Source: JACNKV01 sp964422145
GTDB taxonomy: Bacteria > Fidelibacterota > Marinisomatia > Marinisomatales > JACNKV01
Direction of reading: 5' to 3'
DNA: 59,284 nucleotides
NCBI GenBank assembly: GCA_964422145.1
Contig: CAYQZV010000013.1
Span: 1-59,284 of the forward strand
Positions 25,437 through 34,446 of the stretch are shown here, one piece after another; positions within the stretch are counted from its first letter, which is position 1; each line of letters starts with the position of its first letter. The position numbers and the translations under genes are program-made. The notes below the pieces were generated by a model. The model saw nothing but the letters and a program-made list of their open reading frames with translations, had not been told where the DNA came from and did no database searches.

Positions 25437-26348
25437 TCACAATACTTTCTTTGAATACTTATGCACTTCTCTTCTGATTTTTGGCGACAATGAATCATAA
25501 AGGAAATTTCCTACCGCTGGTTCCGGTGCGGAAGCAATCACAACAAATTGGATGCCATTCGTTTTCATACGTGTAAAACACTCTCTGATGACCGCTTTGG
25601 CAAATCCCCGCTGGCGATACTCAGCGTGGGTTCCAACAGGCTCAATATATCCTTTGTTTTTATTCGACCGTTCTGGCCATCCAACACAGTATGCAACAGG
25701 TTGTTTGTCCGGCGAGACTACCATCAGGTTGTACTCGTCAATATAATCGGGAGAGGCCATCAGACCTCTCAATTTGGTTTCAGGATAGTTCGGAATACCA
25801 AAAGCACTCTGCACCAGCGCTATCCTGCCATCATAATCATACGATTCCGAAAACGCCTGAATACTGTACCCAGGTTCCAATTCATAGCGAAGATCAATGT
25901 TATCAAGATCATACGTTCGCTTATTTTCAGAATGACGTTGGAATGTAAAACCGTATTCTTTCAGCCAGGAAATCTTCCTCCTGTCTTCTCCATAAATAGC
26001 AATTTCAACTTCATCCCGAGTTACTGCCCAATTATCCTTGATCCAACGGAATATTTTAGGAAAAATTTCTTCATACCCCGGTAAGACTTCCATGAACAGA
26101 TCATTTTTCCCGTATTCGGAGATACAAAGACCTACAATCTCCCCTTTACTTGATCGCCAGATATGTGCATTATCTCTGAAAAATTGATCTTGCGGTTTTC
26201 TTTCTGTGTGGAGAGTATGCCGCCAACAATTCATCCATCCTGAATCCCACAACATATTCGGATATTTCGTTGAAAGCATGTCGAGAAAATTACAGATTTC
26301 TTGATACCCTTCATCTGTATTACCATACGCCATATCGATTATGTTCAT
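25437..26348 (-). CDS. GNAT-family acetyltransferase (two-domain)
   Basis: A 303-residue acetyltransferase. The C-terminal GNAT domain has the acetyl-CoA motif EYRQRGFAKAVIREC (about residues 240-254) after the strand GYIEPVGTH. The N-terminal ~150 residues look like a second, degenerate GNAT fold (GEIVGLCISEYG, LFMEVLPGYEE). The substrate is unknown. It abuts the next minus-strand gene with no gap between that gene's stop region and its own start, suggesting co-transcription. Confidence 0.85.
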   Translation of the reverse strand: MNIIDMAYGNTDEGYQEICNFLDMLSTKYPNMLWDSGWMNCWRHTLHTERKPQDQFFRDNAHIWRSSKGEIVGLCISEYGKNDLFMEVLPGYEEIFPKIFRWIKDNWAVTRDEVEIAIYGEDRRKISWLKEYGFTFQRHSENKRTYDLDNIDLRYELEPGYSIQAFSESYDYDGRIALVQSAFGIPNYPETKLRGLMASPDYIDEYNLMVVSPDKQPVAYCVGWPERSNKNKGYIEPVGTHAEYRQRGFAKAVIRECFTRMKTNGIQFVVIASAPEPAVGNFLYDSLSPKIRREVHKYSKKVL

Positions 26349-27167
26349 TTAAAAACAAATCCCTATTGTGAAATCCAGCCGGTTTAGGCTTTCGCGTTCA
26401 TCATCTTTTAAGTCGATGGTTTCAGAGTATTGACCATCTGAGACTGTGATTTTGGATAAAGATCCGATTAAGTAGGATATGCTGAGACTCATCCCGTGGT
26501 TATCTGTGATAGCCATATCAACACCAAGACTGTACTGCAGCCCGATGGTCGTTCCTTCAAAGTCTAATTTGAGTTCCCCGGCTTGGCTGGTGTTATAATA
26601 ATATAAATACCCAACAGAAGCTATCGAGACTAACTTTGTTTTTTCATGTTTTAAGTTCATGAATGAGAGAACGGACGCGCCGATGAATGTGATGGTTATG
26701 TCATCGTTGACCGAAATGGATTGAATCTCATTTTCCGCCTGAAACCTTGATGCCGATAAACCGAATCCCAACGATTTTGATGTTAACAAATGAACACTTC
26801 CATTAAGTGAAAACCCGGTTTTGAGTTCTTCAATATATTCTTGAATATCGGAGTGATAGTCATCGGGTATTTTTGCGGTTCGTTTCCCGATTCCGCCGGT
26901 GAGCTGAACCCGATAGTTTTTCTTTTGTTTTTTCAGTGCCTCATTTGGGACTTCCGGTTTCAGAAAAAAGCCGATCTCATACGTATCAACGCTGCTTTTC
27001 GGGATCAATGTTTTTTGGACATCATTATTATATTTCAGAGAACAGAAGATGTAGTTCTCGTCGGTTTTTGTGATGTTGCAGTGGATGGAATCCCCGTCGG
27101 TTGTCACGATCAAATCCTGACCGATTAGAATCGAAAGGGTAAGCATGGCAAATACAATGGTTTTCAT
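26349..27167 (-). CDS. Secreted beta-rich hypothetical protein (outer-membrane-like)
   Basis: A 272-residue protein with a signal peptide (MKTIVFAMLTLSILIGQD). Residues 20-65 (LIVTTDGDSIHCNITKTDENYIFCSLKYNNDVQKTLIPKSSV is the visible region) resemble the short beta domain before barrels in many FCB proteins. The rest alternates hydrophobic and polar residues (FGLSASRFQAENEI, IGLQYSLGVDMAI) and ends FTIGICF, a barrel-like final strand. Function unknown. Confidence 0.65.
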   Translation of the reverse strand: MKTIVFAMLTLSILIGQDLIVTTDGDSIHCNITKTDENYIFCSLKYNNDVQKTLIPKSSVDTYEIGFFLKPEVPNEALKKQKKNYRVQLTGGIGKRTAKIPDDYHSDIQEYIEELKTGFSLNGSVHLLTSKSLGFGLSASRFQAENEIQSISVNDDITITFIGASVLSFMNLKHEKTKLVSIASVGYLYYYNTSQAGELKLDFEGTTIGLQYSLGVDMAITDNHGMSLSISYLIGSLSKITVSDGQYSETIDLKDDERESLNRLDFTIGICF

Positions 27168-27419
27168 AGGAACTCCTTTGGGGTGATAGGATAGCCGCTC
27201 AGCGGAAACCGACTGTTTGGTTTCAGATCATCTGGATAGTGAATACTTTAATCGATATCTAGCCTTTTCAACTTTGGTGAACTACAATTCATTTGATATA
27301 TCCTTACCAAATTTTACATAATTCAATGAAGAAAATCAACAAGATAACATTTAAAGTATCGGTATTACATTTTAATAGATTTAAGAATTAAGAATCAGCG
27401 GTAAATTATCTGCGTTGAA

Positions 27420-28370
27420 ATGAAAGAAACTTCAAAAATACTGACCATCGTCGGTCCCACCGCATCAGGAAAAACAGGGCTCGCCATCGCTGTAGCTCAG
27501 AAAGTGAATGGTGAAGTGATCGGGCTGGACTCCCGACAAATCTATACGGGAATCCCGATCGGTACAGCTCAGCCGACCAAAGAAGAACAAGCCGGAATTG
27601 CACACCATCTCATCGGCTGCAGATCTTTAGATCAGGAGATAACAGCAGGTGAATACGCCAAACTCGTGATCCAAACGGTGGATCAAGTCCTTGCAAAAGG
27701 GAAAACCCCAATCATTTGCGGCGGAGCAGGATTATACTACCGAGCCATTACAAAAGGTATTTTTGACGGAAGTATCAGCGATAAGCCCATTCGTGAAAAA
27801 CTAGAAAAAGAATATGAAAAACAAGGCGGTGAAGTCATGCTGGATCGATTACAATCCATTGATCCGGATTATGCCGCGATTGTTCATCCAAATAATAAGA
27901 AACGATTGGTTCGTGCACTCGAGATATTTCATATTACGGGAATGCCGCCCACAAAACATTTTATTGAACAGGAGAAGGTTCAACTCCCAAGATTGGATTT
28001 ATTCACGGTTCTGATCGAATCAGAGATGGATATTCTTGAAGAACGGATTCGACTTCGAACACAGCAAATGTTAAAAGAAGGCTGGATTGACGAAGTACAG
28101 ACTGTGATGAAAAAATATCCAAATCAAGTTATTCATCCAATGGATTCAATCGGATATCGCGAGATCATACGATATCGTAATAGAGAATTCACATTACCAG
28201 AATTAGAGGATGAAATCGTTTTACGAACGCGTCAATATGCAAAGCGCCAATTTCAGTGGTTTCGAAAAGAGAAAATTGATTTGGTCGTGGAAGTTTCCAA
28301 TTCATCTGAGTTGAATGATAAAGCCGAATTTATTTTATCACAATTGTCCGATATCCAAAGTTCCCCTTAA
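27420..28370 (+). CDS. miaA: tRNA dimethylallyltransferase
   Basis: A 316-residue MiaA. The P-loop is VGPTASGKTGLA, followed by the conserved DSRQIYTG and CGGAGLYYRA motifs and the C-terminal tRNA-binding RTRQYAKRQFQWFR. It adds the isopentenyl group to A37 of tRNAs reading codons that begin with U. It is complete and stands at the edge of the accessory island. A CCCCTT/AAGGGG hairpin overlaps its stop. Confidence 0.96.
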   Translation: MKETSKILTIVGPTASGKTGLAIAVAQKVNGEVIGLDSRQIYTGIPIGTAQPTKEEQAGIAHHLIGCRSLDQEITAGEYAKLVIQTVDQVLAKGKTPIICGGAGLYYRAITKGIFDGSISDKPIREKLEKEYEKQGGEVMLDRLQSIDPDYAAIVHPNNKKRLVRALEIFHITGMPPTKHFIEQEKVQLPRLDLFTVLIESEMDILEERIRLRTQQMLKEGWIDEVQTVMKKYPNQVIHPMDSIGYREIIRYRNREFTLPELEDEIVLRTRQYAKRQFQWFRKEKIDLVVEVSNSSELNDKAEFILSQLSDIQSSP

Positions 28371-28493
28371 AAAAGGGGGATATTGTTGAGAGGGGAAAAT
28401 TAAAAGATACACTTCATGATGAGAGTGATTTCAGTTGAAAATCATCGATTATTCCATTTTATGATATACATTATTTGACGTAATTTTATCACC

Positions 28494-28602
28494 GGAATGG
28501 CCCTTTAAACCATTCCAGAGAGAAGGAAAGGGCAGAAACGTAACCTCCGCATCGCGGGGTCCCCCACAAAAGGGATCAGCTGCCTGCAGGAGGTTTTTTT
28601 TA
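28494..28602 (+). promoter_or_regulatory. PyrR-dependent attenuator leader of the pyrRBC operon
   Basis: The leader contains a PyrR binding loop. Lower stem GCCCTTT (28500-28506) pairs with AAAGGGC (28527-28533), and the upper stem CC-UU/AA-GG encloses the conserved loop CCAGAGAG (28515-28522). A competing pairing GGAATGG (28494-28500)/CCATTCC (28510-28516) would act as antiterminator. Downstream, AACCTCC (28542-28548) pairs with GGAGGTT (28589-28595) and is followed by eight T: an intrinsic terminator 18 nt before pyrR. With UMP bound, PyrR is known to stabilise the binding loop and favour termination. Confidence 0.85.
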
Positions 28603-28619
28603 ATCAAAAAGGAGGACAA

Positions 28620-29180
28620 ATGTCACCATCGAAGGTCAAACTTTTCATGGACTCTGCAGCGATCTCACGGTCCGTTACGCGGTTATCTCATGAAATTATA
28701 GAGCAGAATCAGGGGACAAAGGATGTCGTGTTAATTGGGATCCAAACCCGGGGAGAACCCCTCGCAAAACGTATGCAAATTATTATGAATCAACATTCCG
28801 AAACTGAAATTCCATTCGGATCTGTAGATATTACTTTTCACAGGGATGATTTCCGCGAAAGGCTGGTTGTCCCGCAGGTCGGCGGAACAAATCTCCCGGA
28901 TTCCATCGATGGTAAAACGGTCGTTTTAGTCGATGATGTTTTGTACACCGGTCGAACGATTCGTGCTGCGATCGAAACATTATTATCCTTTGGAAGACCG
29001 GCGAGAATTCAATTAGCCGTTCTGGTTGACAGAGGACATCGAGAAATGCCGATCAGGGCAGATTATGTCGGGAAAAATATTCCAACACATGACGGTCAGC
29101 ATGTGAATGTACTGTTGAAAGAAGTGGATGGAAAAGACGTGGTAGAATTAAGAATCTATGAGGAGGACGCTTCATGCTGA
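28620..29180 (+). CDS. pyrR: Bifunctional pyr operon regulator / uracil phosphoribosyltransferase
   Basis: A 186-residue PyrR. It has the PRPP loop VVLVDDVLYTGRTIRAA and the conserved IGIQTRGEPLA and ELVDRGHREMPIRADYVGKNIPT-type segments (here AVLVDRGHREMP). It binds the leader RNA just upstream in response to UMP and attenuates transcription, and also has minor uracil PRTase activity. AAGGAGG lies 7 nt before the ATG. It overlaps pyrB by 7 nt. Confidence 0.96.
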   Translation: MSPSKVKLFMDSAAISRSVTRLSHEIIEQNQGTKDVVLIGIQTRGEPLAKRMQIIMNQHSETEIPFGSVDITFHRDDFRERLVVPQVGGTNLPDSIDGKTVVLVDDVLYTGRTIRAAIETLLSFGRPARIQLAVLVDRGHREMPIRADYVGKNIPTHDGQHVNVLLKEVDGKDVVELRIYEEDASC

Positions 29181-30100
29181 AAAACAGACATTTACTCGGG
29201 TTAGAAGGCTATCCGGCTGAAGATATTCAGACCATCATTGATACGGCATTTGGTTTTCGTGAAGTGTTAGATCGACCGATCAAAAAAGTACCTTCGTTAC
29301 AAGGGAAGACCATTGTGAATCTGTTTTATGAGAATTCCACTCGAACCCGGATCAGTTTTGAATTAGCACAAAAACGACTCAGTGCAGATACGGTGAATTT
29401 TTCCGCTTCAACAAGCAGTTTGAAAAAAGGGGAAAGTTTTAAAGATACCGCTCAAAATATTGAAGCCATGAAAATTGATGCCATCGTTATGCGGCATCCG
29501 TCACCGGGGGCTTCTCTGCATATGACAAAACACGTGGACGCCATTGTCATTAATGCCGGGGATGGAACCCATGAGCATCCGACTCAGGCAATTTTGGATA
29601 TGATGTCTATTCAAGAAAAATTCGGAAAAATTAAAGGACTGAAAATTGGAATTATCGGCGATATTTCACACAGTCGTGTCGCGTTGAGTAATATCCATGG
29701 TTTGGTTACGATGGGTGCTGAAGTTACACTGTGCGGCCCGCCGACGTTGATTCCGCCGAACATTCAGGAATTAGGTGTCAATATCTCTTATAATGTGGAC
29801 GAAGTTTTGGATTGGGCGGATGCAGTAAATGTATTACGAATCCAGATGGAACGAATGGGGATTGGCTTGTTCCCGTCTATTCGTGAATATCGTAATGAAT
29901 TCGGAATCACCTCGGAACGGTTGGCAAGACATGATAAAGAAATTGTCGTGATGCATCCGGGACCCATGAACCGCGGAACAGAAATTGACAGTGCAGTTGC
30001 AGACAGCAAAAATGCCATCATTCTGGATCAGGTGTTAAATGGTGTCGCATCTCGGATGGCGATCCTTTATCTGTTATTAGGCGGAAAACCGATAGAATAA
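29174..30100 (+). CDS. pyrB: Aspartate carbamoyltransferase catalytic subunit
   Basis: A 308-residue ATCase catalytic chain. The carbamoyl phosphate motif is FYENSTRTRISFELA (STRTR), followed by DGTHEHPTQAILD and the aspartate-binding VMHPGPMNRGTEI. It forms carbamoyl-aspartate in pyrimidine synthesis. It is the second gene of pyrRBC and is controlled by the upstream attenuator. No pyrI regulatory chain is next to it. Confidence 0.97.
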   Translation: MLKNRHLLGLEGYPAEDIQTIIDTAFGFREVLDRPIKKVPSLQGKTIVNLFYENSTRTRISFELAQKRLSADTVNFSASTSSLKKGESFKDTAQNIEAMKIDAIVMRHPSPGASLHMTKHVDAIVINAGDGTHEHPTQAILDMMSIQEKFGKIKGLKIGIIGDISHSRVALSNIHGLVTMGAEVTLCGPPTLIPPNIQELGVNISYNVDEVLDWADAVNVLRIQMERMGIGLFPSIREYRNEFGITSERLARHDKEIVVMHPGPMNRGTEIDSAVADSKNAIILDQVLNGVASRMAILYLLLGGKPIE

Positions 30101-30132
30101 TTCCAAGAACGAAAGAATTTTAAAGGAAAAAT

Positions 30133-31422
30133 ATGAAAGTATCTAAACAACCAAAACAGTTGGTCCTAAAAAACGGAACCATTGTGGATCCGTTTAACAA
30201 AAAAACCTTTACCGGTGATGTCCTCATCGAAGACGGAAAAATTACCGGAGTGGGTGAAGTAAAAGCGAGTTCATCGGCTGTTGAAATCAATTGTGACGGA
30301 AAAATTGTAACGCATGGATTTTGTGATATCCATGTCCATTTCAGAGAACCGGGAAGAGAAGATAAAGAAACCCTGGCAACCGGAGCGAATGCTGCCTTGG
30401 CGGGCGGGTTTACCCGTGTCTGTGTGATGCCGAATACCACTCCGTCATTGGATTCACCGGAAACCATAAAATATACCGTGGAAAAAGCCGAATCACTTCC
30501 GGTACACATCCATCCAATTGGTGCGGTAACCAAAGGACAAAAAGGAACCGAGATCACCGAAATGGCTGCGATGAAAAAAGACGGTGCAGTCGCTTTTAGT
30601 GATGACGGTGTACCGATCATGGATGCAAAAGTCATGCGTCTCGCCTTAGATTACACAACCATGATAGGCGTGCCAATCATCAACCATTCAGAAGATGTGG
30701 GTCTGCGGAATGAAGGTGTGATGAATGAAGGATCATTCTCAACAAAACTAGGGTTGCCCGGAAATCCGGATGTAGCAGAGTCAACGATGGTAAATCGTGA
30801 TCTGGAGATCGCAAAGATCGCCGGCTCTTCATTGCACGTACCGCATACCAGTACAAAAAAAGCTGTTGATCATATCCGTGAAGCAAAAGCAAATGGATTA
30901 ACGGTCACTGCGGAAGTCGCTCCTCATCATATATTTTTCACAGATGCAGACTTGGTCACTTACGATACCAATTTGAAGGTAGCTCCTCCTATTCGATCTT
31001 CAGAAGATAAGAAAGCGTTGATTGCAGGATTAAAAGATGGTACGATCGATTGTATAGCGACAGATCATGCCCCGCATACAATAGAAGATAAAGAGAAAAC
31101 ATTTGATCTGGCTCCATTCGGTATGATTGGTTTGGAAAGCTGCTTTGGCGCTGTGAATAAAGTGTTGGTGAAAGAATCCGGTTGGTCGCTGGCATCCCTG
31201 CTTGAATCGATGACCGTGAAACCCAGAAAGATCATGGGATTTGAATCCAATCTATTGAAAGAAGGTCAAGAAGCTGAATTAACGGTGTTGGATCCAGAAC
31301 AAGTTTGGACATTCTCTAACGATGATATTTATTCCAGATCAAAAAACTCCCCTTATGTGGGTCGGGAATTGGTTGGAAAACCAGAGATCACCCTTTCAAA
31401 AGGAATGATAGCAGAAAAATAA
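30133..31422 (+). CDS. pyrC: Dihydroorotase
   Basis: A 429-residue class I dihydroorotase of the amidohydrolase family. Metal ligands appear in DIHVHFREPG, the carboxylated-lysine region is replaced by the aspartate-type segment AFSDDGVPI, and INHSED, EVAPHH and CIATDHAPH complete the site. It closes carbamoyl-aspartate to dihydroorotate. Third gene of the pyr operon, 32 nt after pyrB and followed by a terminator. Confidence 0.95.
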   Translation: MKVSKQPKQLVLKNGTIVDPFNKKTFTGDVLIEDGKITGVGEVKASSSAVEINCDGKIVTHGFCDIHVHFREPGREDKETLATGANAALAGGFTRVCVMPNTTPSLDSPETIKYTVEKAESLPVHIHPIGAVTKGQKGTEITEMAAMKKDGAVAFSDDGVPIMDAKVMRLALDYTTMIGVPIINHSEDVGLRNEGVMNEGSFSTKLGLPGNPDVAESTMVNRDLEIAKIAGSSLHVPHTSTKKAVDHIREAKANGLTVTAEVAPHHIFFTDADLVTYDTNLKVAPPIRSSEDKKALIAGLKDGTIDCIATDHAPHTIEDKEKTFDLAPFGMIGLESCFGAVNKVLVKESGWSLASLLESMTVKPRKIMGFESNLLKEGQEAELTVLDPEQVWTFSNDDIYSRSKNSPYVGRELVGKPEITLSKGMIAEK

Positions 31423-31448
31423 ATATCCCTCACTTTAAATTATAATTG

Positions 31449-31487
31449 ATCCGCAGTGTCTTCAATGAAGATGCTGCGGATTTTTTT
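31449..31487 (+). terminator. Terminator of the pyrRBC operon
   Basis: A long stem begins ATCCGCAG (31449-31456) and closes with CTGCGGAT (31474-31481); inner TCTTC/GAAGA pairs surround an AAT loop. Seven T follow. It lies 26 nt beyond pyrC. Confidence 0.85.
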
Positions 31488-31567
31488 GTACTATTGGTTT
31501 CAGATGTAAATATATTGTTAAATTTTATTGTAATGAACATGACATACAAATATAAAGGAGATTGATA

Positions 31568-31831
31568 ATGAATAAATTCTGTCAAAGCTGCGGTTACCCC
31601 ATGAAAAAAGATAAAGAAGGCGGCGGTTCCAATGCCGATGGATCAATCAGTGAAAAATACTGCTCAATGTGTTATAAAGATGGTGAATTTTTAAGTCCTC
31701 CTGAAGTCGATACAGCAGAAAAATTCCAAAAGTTTTGTATTCAGGAAATGAAAAAAGACGGAATGAATGGGCTATTGGCATGGTTTTTAACAAGAGGGAT
31801 CCCAAAACTTGAACGGTGGAAAGACGCTTAA
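31568..31831 (+). CDS. Small zinc-ribbon domain protein
   Basis: An 87-residue protein of the putative zinc-ribbon family. Two cysteine pairs, CQSCGYPM and CSMCYKDG, form one zinc site, and a helical tail follows. The function of this family is unknown; members are common, small and cytoplasmic. AAAGGAG at 31554-31560 fits the ATG at 31568 rather than the in-frame TTG at 31562. Confidence 0.88.
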   Translation: MNKFCQSCGYPMKKDKEGGGSNADGSISEKYCSMCYKDGEFLSPPEVDTAEKFQKFCIQEMKKDGMNGLLAWFLTRGIPKLERWKDA

Positions 31832-31877
31832 TATAAATAATATTTTATAAGAAAAGGGGTTGCATTGTAATAAAGAA

Positions 31878-31991
31878 AACATGGATTTTCTATCCATGTT
31901 AAAAAATGAAACCCAACCGAATTTAACATCCCGCACCCATTTCTGGTGGTGGCCCCTCAGGGCCTAATATCCTTTGATGCCTTAGGGCATC
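31878..31991 (+). other. Structured intergenic stretch upstream of trpB2
   Basis: Three perfect hairpins lie in series: AACATGGAT/ATCCATGTT (31878-31900), GGCCC-CTCA-GGGCC (31951-31964) and GATGCC-TTAG-GGCATC (31976-31991). None has a T-tract. They sit within the 244-nt gap before trpB2 and could be a leader RNA or decayed repeat elements. Confidence 0.35.
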
Positions 31992-32075
31992 GTCTATCTA
32001 TATATCATTAATCCATTTAATTACAATCAGCCGGTAAAGTCTATCGGTGAAGATAAATACAATAAGGAAACCACT

Positions 32076-33446
32076 ATGAAACAAACAAAAATATTTCTTA
32101 ACGAAAGTGAAATGCCAAAACAATGGTATAATATTGCCGCGGATATGCCGAATATTCCACCGCCGCCTTTGCACCCTGGAACGCTACAGCCGATCACTCC
32201 GGATGACCTATCCCCGCTTTTTCCGATGTCATTGATCCTTCAGGAGGTCAGTCAGGACAGATTTATTGATATCCCTGAACCTGTCTTACAGGCATTAACG
32301 TTATGGAGACCCTCTCCATTGATCAGAGCTCATCGTTTAGAAAAAGTATTGAATACTCCGGCAAAGATCTTCTTTAAATATGAAGGTGTAAGTCCGACCG
32401 GAAGCCATAAGCCAAACACAGCTGTTGCGCAGGTTTATTATAATCAACAGGAGAACATTGAACGGCTGACGACTGAAACCGGGGCGGGACAATGGGGCAG
32501 TTCCCTTGCTTTTGCCGGATCCATGTTTGGTCTTGAAGTTAAGGTATATATGGTGCGAATCAGTTTTGAGCAAAAACCTTACCGAAAGGCGATGATACAA
32601 AGTTTTGGTGCGAATATTGTATCCAGTCCCAGCAGAGATACAGAAACAGGGAAGAATATCCTTCGTGAGACTCCGGATACGCCCGGCAGTTTAGGGATAG
32701 CTATTTCAGAGGCTGTAGAAGATGCAGTACACCGTGAAGATACAAAATATTCACTTGGATCGGTATTGAATCATGTCTTACTTCATCAAACCATCATTGG
32801 GCAGGAAGCCAAAAAACAATTAAAGATTGTGAACGAAACTGCAGATGTTGTAATTGGATGTGTCGGTGGTGGATCAAATTTCGCCGGCTTGGCATTTCCG
32901 TTTATTCGAGATAAGATCAATGGAGAAGAGATTGATTTCCTGGCAGTTGAACCTGCATCTTGCCCGACTCTGACCAAAGGCGTCCCGCGATATGATTTTG
33001 GAGATACGGCTCAATTAACTCCGCTGACCTATATGCACACATTAGGTCACAGCTTTGTTCCGCCTGCTATTCATGCCGGTGGATTAAGGTATCATGGAGA
33101 TTCACCGTTAGTCAGTCAATTAGTGACAGATGGACTTGTTCGGGCTGAGGCTTATTCGCAGTTGGACGTTTTCAAGTCTGCAATGCTCTTTGCGAAGCAT
33201 GAGGGAATTATTCCGGCACCGGAAACGAGTCATGCAGTCCATGCAGCGGTGAAGCAGGCTATCCAAGCAAGAGAAGAAGGCAAAGAAAAGACGATCTTGT
33301 TCAACTTTTCAGGTCATGGTCATTTTGATATGTCGGCCTACACCAATTATTTGGATGGGAATTTGGTCGATCATGCGATGACGGATCATGAAGTTCATGA
33401 AAGTTTAAAAAAACTGGAAGGATTACCGCTGGACTTTCAAAGATAA
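32076..33446 (+). CDS. trpB2: TrpB2-type tryptophan synthase beta chain
   Basis: A 456-residue PLP enzyme of the TrpB2 class, which is longer than TrpB1 and usually acts without TrpA. The PLP lysine is in GVSPTGSHKPNTA (Lys112). Gln-Trp-Gly of TGAGQWGSSLA and the phosphate loop VIGCVGGGSNF are present. It condenses serine with indole to tryptophan and may salvage free indole. No other trp genes are adjacent, as is common for trpB2. Confidence 0.95.
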   Translation: MKQTKIFLNESEMPKQWYNIAADMPNIPPPPLHPGTLQPITPDDLSPLFPMSLILQEVSQDRFIDIPEPVLQALTLWRPSPLIRAHRLEKVLNTPAKIFFKYEGVSPTGSHKPNTAVAQVYYNQQENIERLTTETGAGQWGSSLAFAGSMFGLEVKVYMVRISFEQKPYRKAMIQSFGANIVSSPSRDTETGKNILRETPDTPGSLGIAISEAVEDAVHREDTKYSLGSVLNHVLLHQTIIGQEAKKQLKIVNETADVVIGCVGGGSNFAGLAFPFIRDKINGEEIDFLAVEPASCPTLTKGVPRYDFGDTAQLTPLTYMHTLGHSFVPPAIHAGGLRYHGDSPLVSQLVTDGLVRAEAYSQLDVFKSAMLFAKHEGIIPAPETSHAVHAAVKQAIQAREEGKEKTILFNFSGHGHFDMSAYTNYLDGNLVDHAMTDHEVHESLKKLEGLPLDFQR

Positions 33447-33461
33447 ACCGTTATCACCGAT

Positions 33462-33491
33462 TATTCCGGCAGGGTTTCCCCTGCCGGAATA
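33462..33491 (+). terminator. Hairpin terminator after trpB2
   Basis: TATTCCGGCAGGG (33462-33474) pairs with CCCTGCCGGAATA (33479-33491) across TTTC. The T run that follows is interrupted, so termination may be partial. Confidence 0.6.
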
Positions 33492-33565
33492 GTTTCCCTT
33501 TTGAATCAATCGGATGATGAATCAGAGTCCGTAATCATGAATTATATTTTCTTGGTGATAAATTA

Positions 33566-33592
33566 TTGACACTGATGGATGAGATGTACTAT
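33566..33592 (+). promoter_or_regulatory. Candidate sigma-70-type promoter for the ribosomal operon
   Basis: A perfect -35 box TTGACA (33566-33571) is followed after 15 nt by TACTAT (33587-33592, four of six matches). Transcription would start near 33600, giving a leader of about 20 nt before rplM. The short spacer weakens the call. Confidence 0.45.
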
Positions 33593-33621
33593 TTTCACAG
33601 GCTATTTTCGAAGTGGAAATT

Positions 33622-34053
33622 ATGAAAACAAGATCAATAAAAGAATCAGAGATAACACGCGATTGGTGGGTGGTTGATGCAGAAGGTCAAACCCTGGGTC
33701 GTTTTGCCAGTAAAATCGCACAAATCATACGCGGGAAACATAAACCCAGCTTTACACCTCATATGAATATGGGTGATTTTGTTGTGGTAGTGAACGCGGA
33801 AAAAATTCGTGTGACCGGCAATAAAGAAACAAAGAAAACATATTTTAAACATAGCGGATATCCGGGTGGCGGATCGGAAGTGGATTTCAAACACTTACAG
33901 CGCACATTCCCGGAAAGAGTGATTGAATACGCAGTGAAGGGAATGCTCCCTCATAACCGTCTCGGACGTGAATTGTTCAAACACTTAAAAGTCTATGTTG
34001 GCCCTGACCATCCTCATCAGGCACAAACCCCAAAATTATTGGAGCTTAAATGA
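33622..34053 (+). CDS. rplM: 50S ribosomal protein L13
   Basis: A 143-residue L13 with the family segments WWVVDAEGQTLGRFASKIA, GDFVVVVNAEKIRVTGNK and AVKGMLPHNRLGR. It heads the block rplM-rpsI-rpsB-tsf-pyrH-frr, all closely spaced or overlapping. ATG 33622 is preferred to the in-frame GTG 33613, because L13 normally begins near this residue. It overlaps rpsI by 4 nt. Confidence 0.97.
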   Translation: MKTRSIKESEITRDWWVVDAEGQTLGRFASKIAQIIRGKHKPSFTPHMNMGDFVVVVNAEKIRVTGNKETKKTYFKHSGYPGGGSEVDFKHLQRTFPERVIEYAVKGMLPHNRLGRELFKHLKVYVGPDHPHQAQTPKLLELK

Positions 34054-34442
34054 CAAAGGCTACATTCTATGGAACCGGACGTCGTAAAGAATCCGTTGCG
34101 AGAGTATATTTAACTCCCGGAGACGGATCCTTTACTATTAACGGTAAAGAGTTTAAAGATTATCTTTGCAGAGAGAGTCTTGCCATTGATGTGATGCAGC
34201 CGCTGAATTTAGTGGAAGCAGAAGGCAGTTACTCGATCATTGTAAATGTAAAAGGCGGTGGGCTGACCGGACAAACCGGTGCTATTCGTCTTGGTATATC
34301 ACGTGCACTTATTCAGGTGAATGAAGATTTTAAGGCTTCATTGAAAGCAGCTGGATTTTTGACCAGAGATTCTCGAAGAGTTGAACGAAAAAAATATGGT
34401 CAACCTGGTGCCCGAAAACGCTTCCAATTCTCAAAACGTTAA
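34050..34442 (+). CDS. rpsI: 30S ribosomal protein S9
   Basis: A 130-residue S9. It begins FYGTGRRKESVARVYL and ends with the conserved basic tail GQPGARKRFQFSKR that reaches the ribosomal P site. Complete; translationally coupled to rplM through a 4-nt overlap and followed 4 nt later by rpsB. Confidence 0.97.
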   Translation: MTKATFYGTGRRKESVARVYLTPGDGSFTINGKEFKDYLCRESLAIDVMQPLNLVEAEGSYSIIVNVKGGGLTGQTGAIRLGISRALIQVNEDFKASLKAAGFLTRDSRRVERKKYGQPGARKRFQFSKR

Positions 34443-34446
34443 TATT

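Noticed and set aside
31878..31900. Terminator for a minus-strand transcript before trpB2
   Set aside because: The hairpin is good but the following sequence on either strand lacks a proper T run, and no minus-strand gene ends here.
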